From Thermosyntropha lipolytica DSM 11003 (GTDB lineage Bacteria; Bacillota; Syntrophomonadia; Syntrophomonadales; Syntrophomonadaceae): a DNA stretch of 64,000 nucleotides. A model generated the notes under the pieces. The model was not told the origin of the DNA, searched no databases, and worked only from the letters and a program-made list of their open reading frames with translations. Of the stretch, positions 1 to 8,981 are shown in pieces (position 1 is the first letter of the stretch; every line of letters begins with the position of its first letter). A program made the position numbers and the translations under genes. The stretch spans positions 33,178 to 97,177 of the forward strand of contig NZ_FQWY01000006.1 in the NCBI RefSeq assembly GCF_900129805.1, given 5' to 3'.

Positions 1-2309
1 TAGTTTTCTGCTACTTCTCTTACATCATCCTTAAACCTTTTTAAAGAAGAAATAACCCCTTCATAAACTACTACCCCATCTCTTAAAACCCTGACATTAG
101 CATTTCTCTGGATTTTGCCTTCTACTACATAGCAGCCAGCCACAATTCCTACATTAGGCACACGGAAAGTAGCTCTGACTTCGGCACGTCCCAAATATTT
201 CTCCCGATATTCCGGCTCCAAAAGGCCAGCCATAGCCTTTTTTACATCATCAATCACTTCATATATTACCCGGTAAAGGCGAACATCTATGCCTTCTTCT
301 TCCGCATGTTTACGGGCCTTACTTTCAGGTCTTACATTAAAACCTATTATTATCGCATTGGAAGCAGAAGCCAGCATAACATCAGTTTCCGAAATGGCTC
401 CTACAGCAGCATGGATGACATTAACTTTGACTTCATCTGTCGATAACCTTTGCAGTGATTGCGACAAAGCTTCTATCGATCCCTGTACATCGCCTTTGAT
501 GATAACATTCAGTTCTTTTACCTCAGCATCCTGCATATGCTTGAAAAATTCATCTAATGATACCCGGCTGCTCTTTTTCTGCTCTTCCAGCTTCTTTTCA
601 TTAAGCCTTAGTTCTACTATCTGTTTAGCAATCTTTTCATCACAGGCAATTACTTTTCCTCCTGCTTCTGGTACATCTGACCAGCCCATAACTTCAACCG
701 GCATAGAAGGCAAGGCTTTTTCTACCCGGCGGCCTTTATCATCCATCATAGCTCTTACTTTACACATATTGCTGCCACATACCAAACAATCTCCTACATG
801 TAAAGTACCTTTCTGTACCAGTACCGTAGCCACCGGCCCCCGGCCTTTATCCAGCTTGCTTTCTATGACCACACCTTCAGCCGGGCGATCAGGATTAGCT
901 TTTAATTCCTGCATTTCGGCTACCAGCAATATCATTTCCAGAAGATTATCTATTCCCTGTCCCGTCTTGGCAGAAACAGGAACAAATATAGTATCTCCAC
1001 CCCATTCTTCAGGTACTATATTGTACTCGGTAAGCTGCTGCATAACCCTTTCGGGATTAGCCTCCGGCTTATCAATCTTATTTACCGCTACAATAAAAGG
1101 AACACCTGCGGCCCGGATATGATTTATAGCCTCCACGGTCTGAGGCATTACCCCATCATCAGCAGCTACCACCAAAACTACTATATCAGTAACATTAGCT
1201 CCTCTAGCCCGCATGGCCGTAAATGCTTCATGGCCTGGCGTATCAATAAAAGTGATTTTGCTGTCATTTATGTTAACCTGATAAGCACCTATATGCTGGG
1301 TAATACCTCCTGCTTCTCCCAGAGCAACATTTGATTTTCTTATCCTATCCAGAAGAGAAGTCTTACCATGGTCAACATGACCCATAACCGTTACTACCGG
1401 AGGCCTGGGTTTAAGTTGACTTTCATCATCAACTATTTCCTGCAAAAGTTTTTCTTCTTCCGGTATTTCACGCTGTACTTTTACTTCATATAAGCTGGCG
1501 ACAATCTCAGCCGTATCAAAATCGATAACCTGATTTATAGAAGCCATGGTTCCTAGTTCCATAAGCTTTTTAACAATTTCGGCCGGAGTTTTATTTAATT
1601 TTTCCGCCAGTTCCCTTACAGTTATATTATCTTCAATAGTTATAATTTCCGGAGTAGGTTTGTTATCATCCTCTTTTTTCTTTTTATGCTTAGACTTCTT
1701 CTGGGGACGACTATAATCTTTACGCACTTCTACTTTAGTTTCATCTTTTTTGAACTTGGTAGGCTTTATCTTTACTATTTTTCCCCCAATTTTTTCTTCA
1801 TCCACAATTTTATCACTATAATCAATTATTTCTACACTATCAGATTTTATCAAATCTCTATCTCCCAATCTTTTCTCCGGTTTTTTATTTCTCTCTTTCA
1901 TATTATTCCCTTTGCCATCGCGTTTCGGTTTCATATTATTCTGTTTATTCTGTCCAGCAACACCGCTCTTTTCCCGGTTATCTTCTTGCGCGCTTAAAGG
2001 GACATTTGGGGCCGAAGCAGAGGGGAAAACATCTCGCTTACCTTTTTTCTCATAAGATGTGTGAGGTTGTTCAGGCCTATCATCAGGTCTTATTCTATTC
2101 TCCACAGAAACATCATTATTTTCTCCTTCCGGGATTTGAGTTTTGTCTTCAACCGGCTTAAGCTGTTTTTTTACCCAAATCACCTGAGAATCTTCCATCG
2201 TGCTCATATGATTTTTAACATCAATTCCCATATCCTGCAATATATTAACCATTTCCTTGCTTGATAAACCTAATTCTTTTGCCAGCTCATGCACTCTTAT
2301 TTTGGCCAT
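1..2309 (-). CDS. infB: Translation initiation factor IF-2 (C-terminus cut by window edge)
   Basis: Translational GTPase that places initiator fMet-tRNA on the 30S subunit and promotes subunit joining. About 769 residues are visible and the C-terminal end lies beyond base 1. The start [14 protein letters not shown] opens an IF2_N domain (about residues 1-50). A long charged linker follows (to about 220), then a second IF2_N-like region, then the G domain with GHVDHGKT (about 309-316), DTPGHE and NKID. Domains II and III follow. The ATG overlaps the last 13 bases of the upstream ylxQ gene, so translational coupling is likely; the Shine-Dalgarno is weak. It is the last visible gene of the rimP-nusA-ylxR-ylxQ-infB operon, a standard Firmicutes arrangement. 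Confidence 0.97.
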   Translation of the reverse strand, partial: MAKIRVHELAKELGLSSKEMVNILQDMGIDVKNHMSTMEDSQVIWVKKQLKPVEDKTQIPEGENNDVSVENRIRPDDRPEQPHTSYEKKGKRDVFPSASAPNVPLSAQEDNREKSGVAGQNKQNNMKPKRDGKGNNMKERNKKPEKRLGDRDLIKSDSVEIIDYSDKIVDEEKIGGKIVKIKPTKFKKDETKVEVRKDYSRPQKKSKHKKKKEDDNKPTPEIITIEDNITVRELAEKLNKTPAEIVKKLMELGTMASINQVIDFDTAEIVASLYEVKVQREIPEEEKLLQEIVDDESQLKPRPPVVTVMGHVDHGKTSLLDRIRKSNVALGEAGGITQHIGAYQVNINDSKITFIDTPGHEAFTAMRARGANVTDIVVLVVAADDGVMPQTVEAINHIRAAGVPFIVAVNKIDKPEANPERVMQQLTEYNIVPEEWGGDTIFVPVSAKTGQGIDNLLEMILLVAEMQELKANPDRPAEGVVIESKLDKGRGPVATVLVQKGTLHVGDCLVCGSNMCKVRAMMDDKGRRVEKALPSMPVEVMGWSDVPEAGGKVIACDEKIAKQIVELRLNEKKLEEQKKSSRVSLDEFFKHMQDAEVKELNVIIKGDVQGSIEALSQSLQRLSTDEVKVNVIHAAVGAISETDVMLASASNAIIIGFNVRPESKARKHAEEEGIDVRLYRVIYEVIDDVKKAMAGLLEPEYREKYLGRAEVRATFRVPNVGIVAGCYVVEGKIQRNANVRVLRDGVVVYEGVISSLKRFKDDVREVAEN

Positions 2310-2653
2310 TCAAACACCCCCATACTATTTGCTTCGTCTCCCATCCCTTTGGCCACTTGCAAAATTTTCTCTGCCATCTTGCGGTCATTTATAGTTATCG
2401 CTACACGATAAGCTTTACCCACACAATTTCCTAGCTCATACTTATTGCCCAGGAAAACAAAAGGTATACCTTTTTTTTCACATAAAGAAACCAGAGTTTC
2501 TTTATTATTGGCAGCTATATCATTGCTCATCACCAGCAAACAAGCTTTACGCCTTATTATACTGGATTTAGCTGCCATTACGCCTGATGAGACCTTACCT
2601 GCTCTTTGCGCTAAACCTATTATATTATAAACCTTCTGCAATGTATCACACAC
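2297..2653 (-). CDS. ylxQ: L7Ae-family ribosomal/K-turn RNA-binding protein YlxQ
   Basis: A 118-aa member of the L7Ae/L30e/Gadd45 fold, the family of K-turn RNA-binding proteins found in the nusA-infB operon of Firmicutes. The family signature is the early stretch [14 protein letters not shown] followed by K-rich helices and a central LLVMSNDIA strand. A GTG start is used (GTG TGT GAT); no good Shine-Dalgarno is visible, so the exact start is uncertain by a few codons. It lies 8 bases after ylxR and overlaps the infB start by 13 bases. Its RNA target in this organism cannot be read from the sequence. Confidence 0.88.
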   Translation of the reverse strand: MCDTLQKVYNIIGLAQRAGKVSSGVMAAKSSIIRRKACLLVMSNDIAANNKETLVSLCEKKGIPFVFLGNKYELGNCVGKAYRVAITINDRKMAEKILQVAKGMGDEANSMGVFEWPK

Positions 2654-2661
2654 CTTAAAAA

Positions 2662-2937
2662 CTATAACTCTATCTCCGCAATCTTTTTTTGCAGAGAAGA
2701 GATGACTTCATCGGGAATATCATGTTCCAAAGCTTTCTGCAGCCTTTTCCCTTTTATTGCCTGGTTTAAACATTCCAAACGCGGGCAAATATAAGCCCCT
2801 CTACCTGATTTCTTACCCGTAGGATCAACTGCAATCTCGCCTTCAGGGGTTCTTACTACCCTTATTAAATCCCTTTTATTCTTCATTTCCCGGCAACCTA
2901 CACACATTCTCTGTGGAAGCTTTTTAGTCCTCACCAT
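2662..2937 (-). CDS. ylxR: YlxR/RnpM (DUF448) RNA-binding protein
   Basis: A 91-aa basic protein with the DUF448 hallmarks: CVGCR close to the N-terminus, then GRGAYICP and a C-terminal KRLQKALEH segment. The family is encoded between nusA and ylxQ in Firmicutes. It has been described in Bacillus as an RNase P modulator (RnpM), and elsewhere as nucleoid-associated or regulatory. The ATG overlaps the nusA stop region by 14 bases, which indicates tight coupling within the operon. Family and context are clear; the molecular role here is inferred from homologues. Confidence 0.9.
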   Translation of the reverse strand: MVRTKKLPQRMCVGCREMKNKRDLIRVVRTPEGEIAVDPTGKKSGRGAYICPRLECLNQAIKGKRLQKALEHDIPDEVISSLQKKIAEIEL

Positions 2938-3988
2938 CGTTCCCCTCAGACTCCTTATCTATTTGGCTTTCACTTTTAATATCGATTTTAAAACTAGTTA
3001 ACTTGGCAGCTAACCTTACATTTTGCCCCTCTTTACCGATGGCCAATGAAAGCTGGTTATCGGGAACTATTACCCGGGCCCATTTTTCTGCCTTATTTAC
3101 CGAAACAGAAATTACCCGGGCTGGGCTTAAGGCATTAGCAATATATTCAGCCGGATCAGAAGAGTATTTTATAATATCAATTTTTTCGCCATTCAGTTCA
3201 TTTACTACATTCTGCACCCTTAAGCCTTTAGGCCCCACACAGGAACCTACGGCATCTACTTTGTCATCAAGTGAATACACCGCTATTTTAGATCTAAAAC
3301 CTGCTTCGCGCGCAATAGACTTAATTTCTACTATACCATCGTAAATTTCTGGTACCTCCAGTTCAAAAAGACGACGCAAAAAATAAGGATGCGTTCGGGA
3401 AACAAATATATTCGGTCCTTTAGGACTGTTCTTGACTTCATAAATATAGGCCTTTACCCTCTGGCCTAACTCATATTTTTCTGTCGGCATCTGGTCAGGA
3501 GGAAGCATTATTCCTTCGGTTCTACCTAATCCTATAAATAAGGTTTTATTTTCGATACGTTCAATAATTCCGGTTACTATTTCCCCTTCCCTTTCTAAAA
3601 ACTCTTCATAAATTATGCTCCGTTCAGCTTCCCTTAGCTTCTGTATTACTACTTGCTTGGCCGTTTGCGCAGCAATACGTCCAAAATTGGAGGGGGTAGC
3701 TTCCACATAAACCATATCCCCTAGCTTACAGTTAGGATAAAGTTCTCTGGCTTCTTCCAGGGATATCTCCAGGCGGTAATCTTTTACATTTTCTACAATA
3801 GTTTTCTGAGAAAAAACCTTAACTTCACCTGTTTCTTCATTAAATTGTACACTTACATTTTGCGCCGTACCAAAATTTTTTTTATAGGCCGTATTCAGTG
3901 CCGTTTTAATAGCATCGATAAGCGCAGATTTGGGAATCCCTCGTTCTCTTTCTATCTCATGCAATGCCTGAATCAACTCACTAGACAT
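2924..3988 (-). CDS. nusA: Transcription termination/antitermination factor NusA
   Basis: RNA polymerase-associated elongation factor that modulates pausing, termination and antitermination. At 354 aa it has the short Gram-positive architecture. It comprises an N-terminal RNAP-binding domain (about 1-125), an S1 domain (about 130-200, beginning GEIVTGIIERIE), and two KH domains (about 205-345, with VDAVGSCVGPKGLRVQ and SLAIGKEGQNVRLAAKL). The enterobacterial C-terminal acidic repeats are absent, as expected. The ATG follows GAGGAAAAAC, which serves as Shine-Dalgarno. It sits 15 bases after rimP and overlaps ylxR. Confidence 0.97.
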   Translation of the reverse strand: MSSELIQALHEIERERGIPKSALIDAIKTALNTAYKKNFGTAQNVSVQFNEETGEVKVFSQKTIVENVKDYRLEISLEEARELYPNCKLGDMVYVEATPSNFGRIAAQTAKQVVIQKLREAERSIIYEEFLEREGEIVTGIIERIENKTLFIGLGRTEGIMLPPDQMPTEKYELGQRVKAYIYEVKNSPKGPNIFVSRTHPYFLRRLFELEVPEIYDGIVEIKSIAREAGFRSKIAVYSLDDKVDAVGSCVGPKGLRVQNVVNELNGEKIDIIKYSSDPAEYIANALSPARVISVSVNKAEKWARVIVPDNQLSLAIGKEGQNVRLAAKLTSFKIDIKSESQIDKESEGNDGED

Positions 3989-4003
3989 TGTTTTTCCTCC
4001 TCA

Positions 4004-4456
4004 TCAAATATCTGGATATAACCTTACGGTCAATGTCATTTCCCAGGGGATTTCAACTACCTCTTCATCAACTAATAATTCTATCTTTTCTTCATCTACA
4101 CCATACAATATTCCCGTAATGTTTTTAAAGGAAGGATAATCTTTTTTCATTTTGATTTTTACTTTGCGACCGATAAACCTCTCAGGCGATTTATCTTTTT
4201 TAATTATCCTGTCTAACCCGGGGGAAGACACTTCCAAATGGTCATAAAAAATGTCTTCTTCATCTATTATATCTTTGATAGCCCTGGTAGCTCGCGTGCA
4301 GGTATCAATATCTACCCCTTGTGGGGTATCAATAAAAATTCTTAATATCTGCTCCTTATTTTCTTTCCGATACTGGATGTCAACTAACTCTATATTGATA
4401 CTGCTTAATATAGGCGCGATCAGGGCTTCAATTTCCTGCACCGCAACTTTTGGCAT
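4004..4456 (-). CDS. rimP: Ribosome maturation factor RimP
   Basis: A 150-aa 30S-subunit assembly factor. The central segment with DTPQGVDIDTC, followed by LEVSSPGLDR, is the RimP signature. The C-terminal half is the SH3-like domain. The reading frame stays open for another 40 codons upstream, but the ATG of MPKVAVQEIEAL is preceded by a G-rich Shine-Dalgarno (GGGGGTAG), and upstream of it lie a hairpin and a promoter, so the shorter start is chosen. It is the first gene of the nusA-infB operon. Confidence 0.93.
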   Translation of the reverse strand: MPKVAVQEIEALIAPILSSINIELVDIQYRKENKEQILRIFIDTPQGVDIDTCTRATRAIKDIIDEEDIFYDHLEVSSPGLDRIIKKDKSPERFIGRKVKIKMKKDYPSFKNITGILYGVDEEKIELLVDEEVVEIPWEMTLTVRLYPDI

Positions 4457-4491
4457 TAAACTACCCCCTGCCAAATGAATATTTACAATAG

Positions 4492-4516
4492 AAAAAGTGG
4501 GCACGAACCCACCTTT
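4492..4516 (-). terminator. Hairpin with U-tract in the rimP leader (possible attenuator)
   Basis: On the minus strand the arms AAAAGGTGGG and CCCACTTTTT flank a 6-base loop, with a T-run inside the 3' arm. It lies between the predicted promoter and the rimP ATG, so it may act as a leader attenuator or as the terminator of polC read-through. The sequence does not separate these uses. Confidence 0.6.
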
Positions 4517-4546
4517 TCTCCAAGCCATATTACTTCGCTTATTTAG

Positions 4547-4576
4547 AGTATAACACAACAACGCAAATTTATTCAA
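4547..4576 (-). promoter_or_regulatory. Predicted sigma-A promoter of the rimP-nusA-infB operon
   Basis: On the minus strand there is a -35 TTGAAT (4571-4576), an 18-base spacer and a -10 TATACT (4547-4552). It sits just downstream of the polC stop and upstream of the leader hairpin and rimP. The -10 matches 5 of 6 positions and the -35 matches 4 of 6. Confidence 0.6.
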
Positions 4577-4596
4577 GTAAATACAAATATAAGTTT

Positions 4597-7500
4597 TTAA
4601 GCAAAAAGCGTCATTTGACTGCTTTCTGGCATACCTTTAAAACATCCATGCTGTTTTAAAATTTCCATAGCTGTTTTATTAAGTTTGGTTCTAAGCTGGA
4701 AATCCTCTATAGATATAAACTTTCCTTCTTTTCTGGCTTCTAAGACACCCTGGGCTGCAGCTTCTCCTACATTGGGAAGAGCTGAAAACGGAAGTATGAG
4801 GCCATCTTTATAAACTTTAAATTTAGAAGCATCGGAAACATATATATCTACCGGATAAAACTTTATCCCCCGGGCATAAGCTTCCATAGCTAATTCTAAA
4901 ACCGGCAGCAATTTCTTATCTTTCTGGGAAGCGGCATTGCCCATCCTTTCAATTTCCTCAATCCTCCTTCTTACGGCATCATAACCTTTAAGAATCGTAT
5001 CGGCTTCAAAATCTTCAGCTCTGATGCTAAAAAAGCTGGCATAAAATTCCTTGGGATAATAAACTTTAAAATAGGCAATACGAAAAGCCATAGTTACATA
5101 AGCTACCGCATGGGCCTTGGGAAACATATATTTTATCTTTTTGCATGACTCAATATACCATTCGGGTACCCCATGCTGTCTCATCAGCTCTTCATCTTCC
5201 GGATTTAACCCTTTTCCTTTACGCACCTGTTCCATTATCTTAAAGGCTCTCTTTTTATCCAGACCTTTGTAAATGAGAAAAACCATAATGTCATCGCGCG
5301 TACATATTACTTCACTTAAAGTGGCTATACCCTTCTGAATAAGATCCTGGGCATTATTAAGCCAAACATCGGTACCGTGCGAAAGCCCACTTATGCGTAC
5401 CAGCTCGGAAAAACTAGTGGGCCTGGTCTCTTCCAGCATTTGCCTTACAAAACGGGTACCAAACTCCGGTATCCCAAAAGTTCCCACCTTAGAACCTATA
5501 TCTTCCGGCTTTATTCCTAAAGGCTCCACACTGGAAAATATGCGCATAGTCTCTTTTTCACTAAGGCTTATACTGCGCGCATTAACTCCTGTTAATTCTT
5601 CTAACTCCCGAATAACCGTAGGATCATCATGCCCCAGTATGTCAAGTTTTACCAATTGAGCATCAATAGCATGATAATCAAAATGAGTAGTTATAACCCC
5701 TGCTTCCTGATTATCGGCAGGATACTGAATGGGAGTAAATTCAAAAATACTCTTGTCATGAGGAACAACAATCATTCCCCCGGGATGCTGCCCGGTTGTT
5801 CGCTTAACTCCAGTTATGCCTCTAGCTAGGCGAAGTATCTCCGAATTTTTTAAAAAAATGTCATTATCTTCGGCATATTTTTTGACAAAACCATAGGCAG
5901 TTTTTTCCGCAATAGTTGAAATAGTACCAGCCCGGAAAACATTTTCCTTGCCAAAAATTTCTTCTACATATTGATGAGCCCGGCTCTGATAATCACCGGA
6001 AAAGTTCAAATCAATATCAGGTACCTTATCACCTTCAAAACCTAAAAAAGTTTCAAAAGGTATATCAAATCCATTCTTACTCAGCTCTTCCCCACAACGG
6101 GGACATAATTTATCTTCCAAATCAGCTCCACAACCTACGGAACCATCAGCAATAAACTCACTGTATTTACATTGCGGACAAAGATAGTGCGGCGGCAGGG
6201 GATTAACTTCTGTTATGCCGCAAAAATAAGCTACCAGCGAAGACCCTACTGATCCTCTTGACCCTACCAGATAACCATCTTCATTAGATTTCTTAACTAA
6301 TTTGTGAGCAATAAGATAAAGCACACTAAAACCATTATTGATAATCGCATCCAGCTCTCTCTTTATCCTCTCTTCCACCATGGGCGGCATATTTTCGCCA
6401 TACTTATCCCTGGCCACATTCCAGGTTAAATTAATAATCTCCTGTTCAGCACCTTCAATCTTCGGCGGATAAAAGCCATCCAAAACCGGTTTCACATCTT
6501 CTACCATCCCGGCAACCTTATGGGTATTATAAATAACTACTTCTTTAGCTTCTTCTTCTCCTAAATAACTAAATTCTTCCAGCATCTCTTCCGTAGTTTT
6601 AAAGTAGAGAGGAGCCTGGGCCTCGGCATCAGCATATCCCTGTCCTGCCTGAATAATGCGGCGGAAAACCTCGTCTTCGGGATCTAAGAAATGAACATCT
6701 CCGGTAGCCACCACCGGTTTTCCCAACCTTTTTCCCAATTCGTAAATAAAACGGTTAATCTCTTTTATTCTCTCCTCATTTTCTACCCAGCCATTTTTTA
6801 TCATAAATTCATTGTTTTTTAGAGGCTGGATTTCAAAATAATCGTAAAATGATGCTATCTCTAAAATCTTATCTTCACTTGCCCCATTGCGGACAGCGGT
6901 AAAAAGTTCCCCCGCCTCACAGGCAGTTCCTACCAGTATCCCTTCCCGATGGGCTATAAGATCTGCACGCAGGATTTTAGGTTTGCGATAAAAATTTTCC
7001 AGATAAGATTTGCTGACCAGTTTATATATGTTCTTTATTCCGGTACGATTACAAGCGAGAAGCACTATATGATAAGGCTTTTCTTTCTTGTCATTTTCCA
7101 CCAGATAGCCTTCTACCCCATAAATAAGCTTGATTTTATGTTTTTCGGCGGCATGCCAGGCTTCCGGATAAGCCTGAACACATCCATGATCAGTAATGGC
7201 AATAGCCGCATGCCCCCAGGAAGCAGCCCTAGCCACCAGCTCCGAAGCCTCTACCAGCCCATCCATAGCACTCATCTTGGTATGAGCATGGAGTTCAATT
7301 CTTTTTTCCTGACAGCAGTCCCTCCGCCTTTGGGGCTCTATCTTCTGATAACCTTCCAGAAAAAGCACCAGTTCACGGGCAAAGTTATCATAGCGCACCC
7401 CGCCACATGCCTTTATCCAATCACCAGTATTTATCTCATCTTCCTCTAAATCATCCACAAAATATTTGATCAATATAGTGTCTGTATGGTCAGTAAGCCA

Positions 7501-8259
7501 GTAGGTAACCACATAACGCCCATCCCGCAGCGAGGTTACCTCTTTATTCCATATTTCTCCCTGTACTACCGCTCTTTTTAAGCCTTCTTCCAGTTCACAC
7601 ACCTTTATCACATTATCAGTTTCCAAAAGATTATTCTTTTTCTTTAATCTTCGTCCTCTTGGCTTTTCTTTATTAGTAAAAGCTGCTTCCTTTAGCGCAG
7701 GGGAAGGGTTGAAGTCCAGTATTTCTACTTCCCCAGCGGTAAAAACTTTGTCCGGCAAAGAGGAAATGTTCTTGCTATTATGGGTAAATATTACCCGTAC
7801 CAGCAGGCGCAAAAGATAATGATGCCAAAACCAGGCCGACAATCGGTTTAAAACCTGATTCTTAATTATATAATCGTAAACCTTTTCCTCTTCCACTACC
7901 AGGTCAATGCGACCTTCCTCCACCTGCCAGCTGATCCGGTTATAAAAGTCAGTACCAGCAAAAAAATCCTGTTCTAATTCCCGGGCTCTGAATGCCAGAA
8001 TATTTTTTACATTCTTTTCAAAATAGTTTAGATAAGGAATAATTTGTATATTGTCTAAAAAGGGGAATACTTTACGGTTAAGCTGGCTGGCCGTTTCATT
8101 TATTATCTCTGCTGTCAGGGGCTTATTTATATTTACATGTAAACGCCAAAGCCGGTTTTTATGACAAACCTCCAGCCTTGAGATTACTGCCCCTTCCCAC
8201 AGTTTGGCATAACGCCTATCCAGGTTATCAGCCAGAAACTGGTCAAACCTTCGGTTCAT
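4597..8259 (-). CDS. polC: DNA polymerase III alpha subunit, PolC type, lacking the embedded exonuclease
   Basis: Gram-positive replicative polymerase, 1,220 aa against the usual 1,400 or so. N-terminal PolC domains (1-230) are followed by an OB-fold region (about 225-305). The PHP domain has candidate metal ligands in ELHAHT (H324, H326), D333, TDH (D357, H358), E383 and GDVH (D521, H523). In normal PolC the DnaQ-like 3'-5' exonuclease is inserted inside the PHP domain. Here GVEGYLVEND runs directly into PYHIVLLACN (about 381-402), so that insert of about 180 residues is missing. The zinc module (CPQC at 694-697, CPRC at 719-722) and the palm acids (PDIDLNFSG, D748 and D750; KLDILGHD, D873) are intact. 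The ATG follows GGGGAAGAGG. Proofreading would have to come from a separate protein not seen in this window. Confidence 0.95.
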   Translation of the reverse strand: MNRRFDQFLADNLDRRYAKLWEGAVISRLEVCHKNRLWRLHVNINKPLTAEIINETASQLNRKVFPFLDNIQIIPYLNYFEKNVKNILAFRARELEQDFFAGTDFYNRISWQVEEGRIDLVVEEEKVYDYIIKNQVLNRLSAWFWHHYLLRLLVRVIFTHNSKNISSLPDKVFTAGEVEILDFNPSPALKEAAFTNKEKPRGRRLKKKNNLLETDNVIKVCELEEGLKRAVVQGEIWNKEVTSLRDGRYVVTYWLTDHTDTILIKYFVDDLEEDEINTGDWIKACGGVRYDNFARELVLFLEGYQKIEPQRRRDCCQEKRIELHAHTKMSAMDGLVEASELVARAASWGHAAIAITDHGCVQAYPEAWHAAEKHKIKLIYGVEGYLVENDKKEKPYHIVLLACNRTGIKNIYKLVSKSYLENFYRKPKILRADLIAHREGILVGTACEAGELFTAVRNGASEDKILEIASFYDYFEIQPLKNNEFMIKNGWVENEERIKEINRFIYELGKRLGKPVVATGDVHFLDPEDEVFRRIIQAGQGYADAEAQAPLYFKTTEEMLEEFSYLGEEEAKEVVIYNTHKVAGMVEDVKPVLDGFYPPKIEGAEQEIINLTWNVARDKYGENMPPMVEERIKRELDAIINNGFSVLYLIAHKLVKKSNEDGYLVGSRGSVGSSLVAYFCGITEVNPLPPHYLCPQCKYSEFIADGSVGCGADLEDKLCPRCGEELSKNGFDIPFETFLGFEGDKVPDIDLNFSGDYQSRAHQYVEEIFGKENVFRAGTISTIAEKTAYGFVKKYAEDNDIFLKNSEILRLARGITGVKRTTGQHPGGMIVVPHDKSIFEFTPIQYPADNQEAGVITTHFDYHAIDAQLVKLDILGHDDPTVIRELEELTGVNARSISLSEKETMRIFSSVEPLGIKPEDIGSKVGTFGIPEFGTRFVRQMLEETRPTSFSELVRISGLSHGTDVWLNNAQDLIQKGIATLSEVICTRDDIMVFLIYKGLDKKRAFKIMEQVRKGKGLNPEDEELMRQHGVPEWYIESCKKIKYMFPKAHAVAYVTMAFRIAYFKVYYPKEFYASFFSIRAEDFEADTILKGYDAVRRRIEEIERMGNAASQKDKKLLPVLELAMEAYARGIKFYPVDIYVSDASKFKVYKDGLILPFSALPNVGEAAAQGVLEARKEGKFISIEDFQLRTKLNKTAMEILKQHGCFKGMPESSQMTLFA

Positions 8260-8299
8260 TATCCTCTTCCCCTTTAGCAGATATAAAACCCTAATATTA

Positions 8300-8965
8300 T
8301 CAGTTAAGCCTGTCTACACTCTTTATTCCTCTAGCCCCAGCAAGCTCTTCCATTACTTCACCAATGGTTACACTGCCCGGTAAACTTAAAAGGAGCTCTA
8401 TTTCCAATTCGTCATCTTTTTCCATACGGTTTAGCTGAATATTTTTTATGGAAACCCCCATTTCTCCCAGTATAGAACCTATTATCCCTACCTGCCCGGG
8501 CCGGTCTTCAACTACCAGTACCAGGCCTTTATATTCACGAAGTCCGGTAAACCTCTGTTCGAACCTCACAAAATATATTAATACAAACAAGATAAGCAAA
8601 GTAGTAGCAACAGCCGGTAAATAAAGCCCTGCTCCTACAGCCAGCCCAATACAGGCTACCACCCATAGACCGGCCGCCGTAGTCAGTCCTCTAACCGTCG
8701 CTCCTTCCCTCATTATGGTGCCAGCTCCCAGAAAACCTATCCCGCTTACTACCTGGGCCGCAATCCTTCCAGGATCTGCATTTACCGTATGATAGTAAGC
8801 ATAATACATATCCAGGGAAACAATCATGGCTAAAGCCGAACCTACACAGACCAGGGTGTAAGTCCTAAGTCCAGCCGGACGGTTTAAACTTTCCCTCTCC
8901 AGGCCTATTAATCCGCCCAGGATACAGGCTAAAGTAAGTTTAAAAACAATTTCATAGCTAGACAT
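8300..8965 (-). CDS. MgtC/SapB family membrane protein
   Basis: A 221-aa protein with about four or five hydrophobic segments in the first 135 residues and a soluble C-terminal domain resembling ACT (about 145-221). The early motif GGLIGLERE, then GLRTYTLVC and GIGFLGAGTI, are typical of MgtC/SapB. Related proteins are linked to magnesium homeostasis or regulation of membrane ATPases; the substrate here is unknown. It lies 16 bases downstream of proS and 40 upstream of polC, so it is probably co-transcribed. The Shine-Dalgarno is GAAGGGAA. Confidence 0.88.
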   Translation of the reverse strand: MSSYEIVFKLTLACILGGLIGLERESLNRPAGLRTYTLVCVGSALAMIVSLDMYYAYYHTVNADPGRIAAQVVSGIGFLGAGTIMREGATVRGLTTAAGLWVVACIGLAVGAGLYLPAVATTLLILFVLIYFVRFEQRFTGLREYKGLVLVVEDRPGQVGIIGSILGEMGVSIKNIQLNRMEKDDELEIELLLSLPGSVTIGEVMEELAGARGIKSVDRLN

Positions 8966-8981
8966 TTCCCTTCACTTCCCG

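Noticed and set aside
289..1122. Long plus-strand ORF of 277 codons opposite infB
   Set aside because: It is antisense to well-conserved infB codons, is serine/threonine-rich low-complexity protein and has no Shine-Dalgarno; an out-of-frame shadow.
4457..4576. Longer rimP frame with a 40-residue extension
   Set aside because: The extension would begin inside the predicted promoter and translate the leader hairpin; the downstream ATG has the good Shine-Dalgarno and the family length.
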